A stretch of 32,001 bases of DNA, taken from NCBI GenBank assembly GCA_023446735.1, contig JAEXPQ010000154.1, forward strand, positions 1 through 32,001, in the 5' to 3' direction. The notes beneath the pieces were generated by a model that was not told where the DNA came from, ran no database searches, and saw nothing but the letters and a program-made list of their open reading frames with translations. The translations under genes were made by a program, and so were the position numbers. Shown here piece by piece: positions 21,901 through 28,990 of the stretch; the stretch's first letter is position 1, and each line of letters starts with the position of its first letter. This stretch comes from Verrucomicrobiota bacterium. GTDB lineage: Bacteria; Verrucomicrobiota; Verrucomicrobiia; Opitutales; Opitutaceae.

Positions 21901-22662
21901 TCAGGTCAGCGCGCGGAGGTAATCGAGCCAGTCGTCCATGCCTTCGCCGGTTTTGGCGGAGAGTTCGAAGACGGTGGCTTGTGGGGCGGCGCGGCGGATG
22001 GCCTCGCGGGCTTGGGCGCGGTCGAAGCCGACGGCGTCGGCGACGTCGATCTTGGTGAGGACAACGGCGTGGGCACTGCTGAACATGGGCGGGTACTTGA
22101 GCGGCTTGTCCTCGCCCTCGGTGCAGGAGACGAGGGTGATACGGCGGTTTTCGCCAAGGTCGAACGAGGCGGGGCAGACGAGGGTGCCAACGTTCTCGAT
22201 GAAGAGGAGTTGGGCGCCGTCGAGCGGGAGCGCGGCGCTGGCCCGGGCGATCATGGAGGCGTCGAGGTGGCAGCAACCGCCGGTGGTGATCTGCGCGACG
22301 GGCACGCCGGGGCGGCGGAGGCGGCGGGCGTCGTTGGCGGTCTCGAGGGCGCCGACGAGCACGGCGCAGCGAAGTGCGGGCGTGAGGGCGTCGAGCGTGC
22401 GGCCGAGCAGGGTGGTCTTCCCGGCGCCGGGGGAGGAGACGAAGTTGAGCGCGCGCAGGCCGCGCGCGGCGAAGGCGGCGCGGTTGGCGGCGGCGCGGCG
22501 GTCGTTGTCGTCGAGCAGGCGGGTTTCGAGCGTGATCGTGCGCGTGCCCGGCAGCGTGTCGCCGGGGGGCGTGGGCAGGGTGTCGGCCGGATCGCGCACA
22601 TCGACGATCACGATGTCGTCGGCCGGCGTTGCGGGGGGCGGGGGCGGGTTGGGGGTGCTCAT
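21901..22662 (-). CDS. hypB: Hydrogenase nickel-insertion GTPase HypB
   Basis: This 253-residue SIMIBI-class GTPase has its P-loop at 79-84 (SSPGAGKTT), followed by ALETANDARRL. The metal site is GGCCHLDASMI together with VSCTEGEDKPLKYP, which supply the Cys/His ligands that bind Ni or Zn at the dimer interface. ENVGTLVCP and TKIDVAD (guanine-specificity motif) complete the domain. The N-terminal 50 residues are proline-rich and contain neither the CxxCGC nickel motif of E. coli HypB nor a histidine-rich store, so nickel storage is not expected. It acts with HypA in loading Ni into the large subunit. ATG 22662 lies 7 bp after the hypA stop. Confidence 0.96.
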   Translation of the reverse strand: MSTPNPPPPPATPADDIVIVDVRDPADTLPTPPGDTLPGTRTITLETRLLDDNDRRAAANRAAFAARGLRALNFVSSPGAGKTTLLGRTLDALTPALRCAVLVGALETANDARRLRRPGVPVAQITTGGCCHLDASMIARASAALPLDGAQLLFIENVGTLVCPASFDLGENRRITLVSCTEGEDKPLKYPPMFSSAHAVVLTKIDVADAVGFDRAQAREAIRRAAPQATVFELSAKTGEGMDDWLDYLRALT

Positions 22663-22669
22663 TGAGAGG

Positions 22670-23014
22670 CTAGGTGCAGTCGATGCTGACCAGGTCCATT
22701 TCGCGACCTTGGCGGAGCTCGGCGCCGAACGCGCGGCAGCGGGGGCACTCGAAGAGTGTGCCGGTGACGGGTTCGAAGTCGTGCCCGCAACCGCGGCAAC
22801 GGGCGAGGGCGGCGACGGCCTGGAGTTCCAGTCGGGCGCCCGCGGCCGGGCTGGTGGGCAGGAGGGCGTCGAAGGCGCAGCGCAGCGCCTCGGTTTCGAC
22901 CCCGGACAGCGCGCCGATGCGCAGGACGATGCGGGTGACACGGCTAGCGCCGGCGCGCTCCGCCTCGCGGAGCACCTGTTGGAGGGCCGACTGCGCGATC
23001 GCCAGTTCGTGCAT
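22670..23014 (-). CDS. hypA: Hydrogenase nickel metallochaperone HypA
   Basis: This 114-residue protein begins M1-H2-E3-L, the conserved N-terminal nickel-binding motif, and has a zinc site from C73/C76 and C90/C93 (CRGCG and CPRC). HypA delivers nickel to the large-subunit precursor together with HypB. It is the first gene of the minus-strand arm, divergent from hyaA across a 177-bp region, and is followed after 7 bp by hypB. Confidence 0.96.
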   Translation of the reverse strand: MHELAIAQSALQQVLREAERAGASRVTRIVLRIGALSGVETEALRCAFDALLPTSPAAGARLELQAVAALARCRGCGHDFEPVTGTLFECPRCRAFGAELRQGREMDLVSIDCT

Positions 23015-23191
23015 GGGTCCTGGCAGGATGCCGAAGACCACGCGGTTGTCCAACCGGACGGAGGACATCGCGGGCCGCGGCGTTCGACAAAACGGCAACC
23101 GTGGACACCGTATCGCCTCATCAACCCCCTCGTGTGCCGCCGTCCGGCCACCAGCGGCGCATGCCCCGTCCAGGCCAGCAGCTGCGTCGCC
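23015..23191. promoter_or_regulatory. Divergent control region of the hydrogenase island
   Basis: These 177 bp separate hypA (minus) and hyaA (plus) and must hold the promoters of both arms unless internal ones are used. Two short palindromes stand out: CGGTTG-tc-CAACCG at 23043-23056 and ACGG-caa-CCGT at 23092-23102. Both are possible operator half-sites but are short enough to occur by chance in such G+C-rich DNA. No good -24/-12 (sigma-54) element or -35/-10 pair was found. No regulator gene of the HoxA/HupR type lies in the window. Confidence 0.4.
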
Positions 23192-24349
23192 ATGAATGTC
23201 CTGCCTCCTCCGCCCCAGACCGGAGGCCCCACGCTCTGGGAAGAAATGCGTGCGCACGGCGTGAGCCGGCGTGATTTCCTGAAGTTCTGCACGTGGATGG
23301 GCGCAATGCTCGGGCTCGAAAGCTCGGGGGTGGCGGCGGTGGTGGAGGCGCTCGAGACGAAGCGCCGCCTGCCGGTCATCTGGTTGCACGGGCAGGAGTG
23401 CACCTGCTGCAGCGAGTCCTTCATCCGCTCGGCGCATCCGATCGTCGCGGACATCATCCTCGACAAGGTCTCGCTCGATTATTCGGAGACGTTGCAGGCC
23501 GCCGCCGGGCATCAAGCCGAGGAGTGCAAGGCGAAGACGATGCGGGAGAACCCCGGCAACTATCTCCTCATGATCGAGGGCTCGGTGCCGCTCGGGGCGG
23601 ACGGCGTCTATTGCTGCGTGGGCGGGCGGACGATGAAGGACATCGTCGAGGAGGCCGCGGCCGGGGCGAAGGCCGTGATCGCGTGGGGCAACTGCGCCAG
23701 CGCCGGCTGCGTGCAGGCGGCGCGGCCCAACCCCACCGAAGCCGTGCCGATCCGCCAGGTGATCGCCGGCAAGCCGGTCATCAACGTCCAGGGCTGCCCG
23801 CCGATCGCCGAGGTGATGGCCGGCGTGATCGTGCATCTGCTGGCCTTCGACCGCATCCCGCAGCTCGACGCCCTCGGGCGGCCGATGGCGTTCTACTCGC
23901 GGCGTGTCCACGACACCTGCTACCGCCGGCCGTACTACGACGCGGGGCTGTTCGTGGAGACATTCGACGACGAGAACGCGCGCCGCGGCTATTGCCTCTA
24001 CAAGATGGGGTGCCGCGGCCCGACAACCTACAACGCCTGCGGCGTGATGCGCTGGAACAACGGCGTGAGCTATCCGATCCAGTCGGGCCACCCGTGTATC
24101 GGCTGCTCGGAGGCCGGGTTCTGGGACGCGAGCCCGTTCTACGGGCGGCTCGCGAGCTTCCCGGGCTTCGGCATCGAGATGACGGCCGACAAGATCGGCC
24201 TGGCGGTCGGCGCGGCGGCAGTGGCCGGCGCGGCGGCGCACGCGGTGATGACCAACATCCGAAAACACGACGAGATCGGGCCGCATCCCGGCGAAAAGGC
24301 CGACGACGCCGCGGCCTCCTCCGCCTCCCCCGAGCAACCCCGAACCTGA
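23192..24349 (+). CDS. hyaA: O2-tolerant [NiFe] hydrogenase small subunit HyaA
   Basis: This 385-residue precursor has a Tat signal (S25-RRDFLK, hydrophobic to about 50). Proximal-cluster cysteines are C70, C72, C73, C168, C173 and C202. Subtracting 53 gives 17, 19, 20, 115, 120 and 149, exactly the six-cysteine set that holds the [4Fe-3S] cluster in E. coli Hyd-1 and Ralstonia membrane-bound hydrogenase. This marks an O2-tolerant group 1d enzyme. Distal/medial ligands lie in RRVHDTCYRRPYY, GYCLYKMGC, NACG and PCIGC. A C-terminal helix (about 333-354, IGLAVGAAAVAGAAAHAVM) anchors it to the membrane beside HyaC. ATG 23192 gives the normal leader length. hyaB starts 6 bp downstream. The small subunit carries electrons from the NiFe site to cytochrome b. 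Confidence 0.97.
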   Translation: MNVLPPPPQTGGPTLWEEMRAHGVSRRDFLKFCTWMGAMLGLESSGVAAVVEALETKRRLPVIWLHGQECTCCSESFIRSAHPIVADIILDKVSLDYSETLQAAAGHQAEECKAKTMRENPGNYLLMIEGSVPLGADGVYCCVGGRTMKDIVEEAAAGAKAVIAWGNCASAGCVQAARPNPTEAVPIRQVIAGKPVINVQGCPPIAEVMAGVIVHLLAFDRIPQLDALGRPMAFYSRRVHDTCYRRPYYDAGLFVETFDDENARRGYCLYKMGCRGPTTYNACGVMRWNNGVSYPIQSGHPCIGCSEAGFWDASPFYGRLASFPGFGIEMTADKIGLAVGAAAVAGAAAHAVMTNIRKHDEIGPHPGEKADDAAASSASPEQPRT

Positions 24350-24355
24350 CCCGTC

Positions 24356-26095
24356 ATGAGTACCCGAGTTGTTGTCGATCCCATCACCCGCATCGAGGGA
24401 CACCTGCGCATCGAGGCCGAGGTCAAGGACGGCCGCATCGTCGATGCGTGGAGCGCCGGCACCATGGTGCGCGGTATCGAGAAGATCCTGAAGGGCCGCG
24501 ATCCGCGCGATGCGTGGGCCTTCGCCGAGCGCGTCTGCGGCGTGTGCACCACGGTGCACGCGCTCGCCTCGGTCCGCTCGGTCGAGGATGCGCTGGACAT
24601 TGCCGTGCCGCCCAACGCCGAGCTGATCCGCAACCTGATGTTCTGCGCGCTCTACCTGCAGGACCACGTGGTGCATTTCTACCACCTGCACGCGCTCGAC
24701 TGGGTGGACCTCGTGAGCGCGTTGAAGGCCGATCCCGAGGAGACCTCGCGGCTTGCGCAGAGTATCTCGGCGTGGCCGAAGAGCTCGGCGGGCTATTTCC
24801 GCGATCTGCAGAAACGGCTCACCGGCTTTGTCGAGAGCGGCCAGCTCGGCATCTTCGCCAACGCCTACTGGGGACACCCCGCCTACAAGCTCCCGCCGGC
24901 GGTGAACCTCATCGGCGTGGCGCACTACCTCGAGGCGCTGGAGTGGCAGAAGGAGATCGTGAAGGTCCACACGATCTTCGGCGGCAAGAACCCGCATCCC
25001 AACTACCTCGTCGGCGGCGTGCCCTGTTCGATCAACATCGACGAGGCCAACGCCCTCAACGCCGAGCGCCTCGCCTTCGTCGGCCGGCTGCTCGAGGAGG
25101 GGCAGCGCTTCGTCGAACAGGTCTATCTCCCGGACCTGCTCGCCGTGGCGCCGTACTACCTCGATTGGACCGAGATCGGCGGCGGCGTCTCCAACTACCT
25201 GTGCTACGGCGACCTGCCGACCAACGGCCTGGCCGACATCGCGCGATACAAGTTCCCGCGCGGCGCCGTCCTCGACCGCGACCTCTCGCGGATCCACCCG
25301 GTCGATCCCCACGATCCCGACGGCGTGCGCGAGGAGGTCGGCCACTCCTGGTACCGCTACGAGGGCGGCGACGCGAAGGGGCTCAATCCCTGGGAGGGTG
25401 AGACGGAGTTCAACTACACCGGTCCGAAGCCGCCCTACGAACACCTCGCCGTCGACGGCAAATACTCCTGGATCAAGACCCCGCGCTGGAAGGGCCGGCC
25501 CATGGAGGTCGGTCCGCTCGCGCGCCTGCTCGTCGGCTACGCCGCGGGCAACGCCGAGATCAAGGACGCCGTCACCGCCACCCTCGGCGCGCTCAAGGCG
25601 CCGCCGGCGGTGCTGTTCTCGACCCTCGGCCGCACCGCGGCGCGCGGCATCGAGACGCGGCTGGTCGCGCGCTGGGCGCTGGAGTTCTACCAGCAACTGA
25701 TCGCCAACATCCGCAACGGCGACAGCCGCACCTTCACGAAGGAGCGCTGGGAGCCGGCGACCTGGCCGGCCACCGCCCGCGGCGTGGGTGCGACCGAGGC
25801 CCCGCGCGGCGCGTTGGCCCATTGGCTGGTCATCAAGGACCAGCGGATCGAGAACTACCAGCTGGTCGTGCCGACCACCTGGAACGGCTCGCCGCGGGAC
25901 TCGCAGGGACAGCGCTCGCCGTACGAGGCGTCGCTCATCGGCACGCCGGTGCACGACCCGCACCAGCCGCTGGAGATCCTGCGCACGATCCACTCGTTCG
26001 ACCCGTGCCTTGCCTGCGCCGTCCATCTCTACGACGACCGCGGCGAACCGCTCGCCGTGGCCGAGGCGACGCCGACCGGAGGCGGGGGGGGGTGA
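24356..26095 (+). CDS. hyaB: [NiFe] hydrogenase large subunit HyaB (group 1d)
   Basis: This 579-residue precursor binds NiFe through C61/C64 (RVCGVCTTVHA) and C551/C554 (DPCLACAVH). VVDPITRIEGHL with E14 opens the protein. After H557 there is a 22-residue extension beginning LYDDRGEPLAV and ending TPTGGGGG, which HyaD should remove after nickel insertion. The last codons are a run of nine G bases (26084-26092) immediately before the TGA. It forms the catalytic half of the membrane-bound, periplasm-facing uptake hydrogenase with HyaA, and is followed after 4 bp by hyaC. Confidence 0.97.
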   Translation: MSTRVVVDPITRIEGHLRIEAEVKDGRIVDAWSAGTMVRGIEKILKGRDPRDAWAFAERVCGVCTTVHALASVRSVEDALDIAVPPNAELIRNLMFCALYLQDHVVHFYHLHALDWVDLVSALKADPEETSRLAQSISAWPKSSAGYFRDLQKRLTGFVESGQLGIFANAYWGHPAYKLPPAVNLIGVAHYLEALEWQKEIVKVHTIFGGKNPHPNYLVGGVPCSINIDEANALNAERLAFVGRLLEEGQRFVEQVYLPDLLAVAPYYLDWTEIGGGVSNYLCYGDLPTNGLADIARYKFPRGAVLDRDLSRIHPVDPHDPDGVREEVGHSWYRYEGGDAKGLNPWEGETEFNYTGPKPPYEHLAVDGKYSWIKTPRWKGRPMEVGPLARLLVGYAAGNAEIKDAVTATLGALKAPPAVLFSTLGRTAARGIETRLVARWALEFYQQLIANIRNGDSRTFTKERWEPATWPATARGVGATEAPRGALAHWLVIKDQRIENYQLVVPTTWNGSPRDSQGQRSPYEASLIGTPVHDPHQPLEILRTIHSFDPCLACAVHLYDDRGEPLAVAEATPTGGGGG

Positions 26096-26099
26096 CGCC

Positions 26100-26858
26100 A
26101 TGAGCACCGAGATCCATCCGCGCGCGTTCAAACGCGTCTATGTCTGGGAGCTGCCGGTGCGTTTCTACCATTGGATCAACGCGCTTTGTATCCTCGTACT
26201 GGCGGTTACCGGCCTGCTCATCGCGCACCCGCCGGCGTTCACCCGCGCGGCGGAGGCGTCGTTCAGCTACTGGTTCGGCGTGAACCGCTTTATCCACTTC
26301 GTCACCGCGTACGTGTTCCTCTTCAACTTCGCGGTGCGGATCTACTGGGGCTTCGTCGGCAACCGCTACGCCGACTGGAAGAACTTCCTGCCGTGGCGCC
26401 GGGCGCAGTTCCGCGAGGTGCTCGCGGTGCTGCGGGTCGACATCTTCCAGTCGCGCCGCGAAGCCGTGCACGCCGCGGGGCACAACGCCCTCGCGTACTT
26501 TACCTACTTCGCGATGTTCCTGGTCTTCCTCTTCCAGGTCGTCAGCGGCTTCGCGATGTACGCGCCGATGAGCCAGTCGTGGTTCCCGCAGCTCTTCGCG
26601 TGGGCCACGCCGCTCTTCGGCGGCGAGTACGGCTTGCGGCAGTGGCACTACGCGGCGACCTGGTTCTTCATGATCTTCACGCTCGTCCATGTGTATCTCG
26701 TGTTCTACCACGACTACGTCGAGGGACACGGCGTGATGTCGTCGATGGTCGGCGGCTGGAAGTTCGTCGGGACGCACGTCGACGAGCACGCGCGACCGGC
26801 AGACGGGAAATCGTGGTTCTCCGCCGCGAAGAAACGCGAACCGGAGGGGAAGTCGTAG
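26100..26858 (+). CDS. hyaC: Hydrogenase b-type cytochrome subunit HyaC
   Basis: This 252-residue integral membrane cytochrome b561-type protein has four helices: about 25-43 (INALCILVLAVTGLLIAHP), about 63-87, about 128-152, and about 182-206 (WHYAATWFFMIFTLVHVYLV). H24 in FYHWIN and histidines in the later helices (FIHFV, WHYAA, LVHVYL, FYHDY) are the usual haem b ligands. It accepts electrons from the HyaA clusters and reduces quinone. Start ATG 26100 lies 4 bp after the hyaB stop, and hyaD follows 3 bp downstream, so translation is probably coupled through the operon. Confidence 0.96.
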   Translation: MSTEIHPRAFKRVYVWELPVRFYHWINALCILVLAVTGLLIAHPPAFTRAAEASFSYWFGVNRFIHFVTAYVFLFNFAVRIYWGFVGNRYADWKNFLPWRRAQFREVLAVLRVDIFQSRREAVHAAGHNALAYFTYFAMFLVFLFQVVSGFAMYAPMSQSWFPQLFAWATPLFGGEYGLRQWHYAATWFFMIFTLVHVYLVFYHDYVEGHGVMSSMVGGWKFVGTHVDEHARPADGKSWFSAAKKREPEGKS

Positions 26859-26861
26859 CCG

Positions 26862-27344
26862 ATGGTCGCGCCTGAGCCGTCTGGGCAGCCTGCGCCGCCG
26901 CCGACCCTCATCCTCGGGGTTGGCAACCTCCTGGTCGGCGACGAAGGCGTCGGCGTGCATGTCGCCCGGGAGTTGGCGGCGGAAGACTGGCCGCCGCACG
27001 TCACCGTGCTCGATGGCGGCACGGGTGGCTTCCACCTGCTGGAGCACCTGCAGCAGCACCCGCGGGTGATTCTCGTCGACGCCACCCGCGATGGTTCGCC
27101 GGCGGGCACGGTGCGCAGTTTCCGCGCCGCCACGCCGCTGGAATGTCCGCCCGCGCTCGGGGCGCACGACATCGGACTGCGTGATCTGCTTTCCGCCGCG
27201 GCCCTGCTGGGCGGGTGGGGCGAGGTGCAGGTGGTGACCATCGCGGTGGAGACACTCGAGCCGATGTGCCTGGAACTCTCTCCGGCTGTCGCCGCGGCGA
27301 TGCCGCAGGCCAAGGCGCGAGTGCGGGAGTTGGTCGGTCTCTGA
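26862..27344 (+). CDS. hyaD: Hydrogenase maturation protease HyaD
   Basis: This 160-residue endopeptidase of the HyaD/HybD/HupD family has its nickel-recognition residues E28 (GNLLVGDEGVG), D73 (ILVDATRDG) and H102 (GAHDIGL) at spacings close to those of E. coli HybD (16, 62, 93). It should cut the HyaB precursor after H557. It is the only such protease in the window, which fits the finding that the other large subunit has no extension to remove. A good Shine-Dalgarno (GGAGGGGAAG, from 26845) lies inside the end of hyaC. Confidence 0.95.
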   Translation: MVAPEPSGQPAPPPTLILGVGNLLVGDEGVGVHVARELAAEDWPPHVTVLDGGTGGFHLLEHLQQHPRVILVDATRDGSPAGTVRSFRAATPLECPPALGAHDIGLRDLLSAAALLGGWGEVQVVTIAVETLEPMCLELSPAVAAAMPQAKARVRELVGL

Positions 27345-27403
27345 TCCGCCGCGAACTTCGCCTCGCGCTTGAGGATACGGGAAACTTGCGCAACCCTTCC
27401 GCC

Positions 27404-28483
27404 GTGCTCCCCGAACCCTCGAATCCGCCCGGCTCCGGTGCGTCCGCGTTTTCGTGCCCGGTCCAGCTCGGGCGGCCGCAGGAGGTCCAGGTGGCCCACG
27501 GTGGTGGCGGACGGTTCACGCAGGACCTGATCGACCGGATCTTTCTCCCGGCCTTCGGCGGCGGGGCGCTTGGAGCGCGGCACGACGGCGCGGTGTTCAC
27601 GCCGCCGGCGGGTGCGGCGCTCGCGTTCACGACCGACTCCCACGTGGTGAGTCCGCTCTTCTTCCGTGGCGGCGACATTGGCGCGCTGGCGGTGCATGGC
27701 ACGGCCAACGATCTCGCGATGTGTGGCGCGCGGCCGCGCTGGCTGAGCGTCGGCTTCGTGCTCGAGGAGGGGTTGCCGCTCGCGACGCTGGAGCGCGTGG
27801 TCGGCTCGATGGCGGCGGCGGCGCGCGCGGCGGGAATCCAGATTGTCACCGGCGACACGAAGGTCGTGGAGCGCGGCAAGGGCGACGGACTCTACGTGAA
27901 CACCGCCGGCATCGGCGTGGTGGAAAGTCGGACGCCGATCGCGCCGGCCGCGGTGCGCGCGGGCGACGTGATCCTGCTCAGCGGCGACATCGGCCGGCAC
28001 GGCATGGCGATCCTCGCCGAGCGCGAAGGGCTCGCGTTCGAGTCGCCGATCGAGAGCGACTCGGCGCTGCTCTGGCCGGCGGTGGAGGCGTTGCTGGCGG
28101 CGGGCGTTGAGGTGCACTGCCTGCGCGATCTCACGCGCGGCGGGCTGGCGACCGCGGTGATCGAGATCGCGGAAACGGCGGGCCATGCGGCGTACCTCGA
28201 CGAGGCGGCGATCCCGGTGAGCGAGCCGGTGCGCGGCGCGTGCGAGATCCTCGGGCTCGAGGCGGCGTACGTGGCCAACGAGGGCCGCTTCGTCGCCATC
28301 GTGCCCGCGGCGGAGAGGGCGCGCGCGTTGGAGATTCTCGGTCGCACTGCGCCCGGCGGGCCACCGGCTGTGATCGGCGAGTTTCGCGCCGCGCCGCGCG
28401 GGCGGACGATCCTGCGCAGTACGATCGGCGCGGAGCGCATCCTCGACCGGCTCAGCGGCGAGCAACTGCCGCGGATCTGCTGA
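27404..28483 (+). CDS. hypE: Hydrogenase maturation protein HypE
   Basis: This is about 359 residues. It belongs to the AIR-synthase/PurM-like family and dehydrates the carbamoyl group on its C-terminal cysteine to thiocyanate, the source of the CN ligands. The glycine-rich AHGGGGRFTQDLI, HGTANDLAMCGARP, VTGDTKVVERGKGDG and LLSGDIGRHGMAI are conserved, and the protein ends in the required PRIC tail. No ATG start is available in the right place. GTG 27404 is the best choice, TTG 27386 an alternative; both precede the conserved region by about 20-35 unconserved residues. It is 59 bp after hyaD and 24 bp before hypC. Confidence 0.95.
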   Translation: MLPEPSNPPGSGASAFSCPVQLGRPQEVQVAHGGGGRFTQDLIDRIFLPAFGGGALGARHDGAVFTPPAGAALAFTTDSHVVSPLFFRGGDIGALAVHGTANDLAMCGARPRWLSVGFVLEEGLPLATLERVVGSMAAAARAAGIQIVTGDTKVVERGKGDGLYVNTAGIGVVESRTPIAPAAVRAGDVILLSGDIGRHGMAILAEREGLAFESPIESDSALLWPAVEALLAAGVEVHCLRDLTRGGLATAVIEIAETAGHAAYLDEAAIPVSEPVRGACEILGLEAAYVANEGRFVAIVPAAERARALEILGRTAPGGPPAVIGEFRAAPRGRTILRSTIGAERILDRLSGEQLPRIC

Positions 28484-28507
28484 ACGCTTCCAACCGAATC
28501 ATTTCCC

Positions 28508-28786
28508 ATGTGCCTCGCCGTTCCCGGACAGATTCTGAGCATCGAAGGCGACGACCCGCTGTTCCGCCTTGGCCGCGTGAGCTTCGGCGGCGTCGTCAAA
28601 CAGGTGAACCTCTCGTGTGTCGCCGAGGCGAAGCCCGGCGACTACGTGCTCGTGCACGTGGGCATGGCGTTGAGTGTCGTCGACGAGGCGGAGGCGAAAC
28701 AGATCTTCGGTTACCTGAAGGAGATGGGCGAGCTTGAGGAGCTCGGGCCGGACCAGAAACCGGACTCGGAAGGCGACAGAAGGTAA
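28508..28786 (+). CDS. hypC: Hydrogenase assembly chaperone HypC
   Basis: This 92-residue OB-fold protein begins M1-C2-LAVPGQIL, with the essential C2 that binds the Fe(CN)2CO unit passed from HypD and delivers it to the large subunit. NLSCVAEAKPGDYVLVHVGMALSVVDE is typical of the family. The last roughly 12 residues (DQKPDSEGDRR) are polar and unlike family C-termini, and their DNA lies at the edge of an inverted-repeat element that also supplies the TAA stop. The chaperone presumably serves both hydrogenases, since no second hypC is present. Confidence 0.95.
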   Translation: MCLAVPGQILSIEGDDPLFRLGRVSFGGVVKQVNLSCVAEAKPGDYVLVHVGMALSVVDEAEAKQIFGYLKEMGELEELGPDQKPDSEGDRR

Positions 28787-28962
28787 CGAAGGGAACGAAG
28801 AAGCGATGAAGACCGGAGATTCTGGCGCGAAGCGGTTCGGAGGGTGGGACGGGCTTGACGCCCGCCATCTGGACGTGGGTCGAACTGTCGGGCATAAAGC
28901 CCGACCCACCGTTCGGAATTCCGCACCGCTCCTTCCGGCTTCGTGCTCTTCGTTACCTTCTG
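28777..28962. repeat. Composite palindromic element with an internal REPIN-like pair, between hypC and hypD
   Basis: The element is bounded by a perfect 15-bp inverted repeat, CAGAAGGTAACGAAG at 28777-28791 and its reverse complement at 28948-28962; similarity continues inward for about nine more bases with mismatches. Inside are two 24-bp units in opposite orientation. Unit A (28843-28866, plus) reads GGTGGGACGGGCTTGACGCC then CGCC. Unit B (28887-28910, minus) reads GGTGGGTCGGGCTTTATGCC then CGAC. Both form a GGGC/GCCC stem. This is the two-unit inverted layout of REPINs. No reading frame of transposase size is inside, so it is non-autonomous. Confidence 0.85.
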
Positions 28963-28990
28963 CCGTCCGTCTCTGTTTTGGAGGGCTTCG

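Noticed and set aside
23015..23191. Sigma-54 promoter for hydrogenase genes
   Set aside because: A TGGCA occurs near 23020 but no GC/TTGC element lies at the required distance.
22670..26131. Open minus-strand frame of more than 1,100 codons opposite hyaA and hyaB, running into hypA
   Set aside because: Only the last 114 codons (hypA) are real. The rest is antisense to strongly conserved hydrogenase genes and has arginine/valine/aspartate-rich shadow composition.
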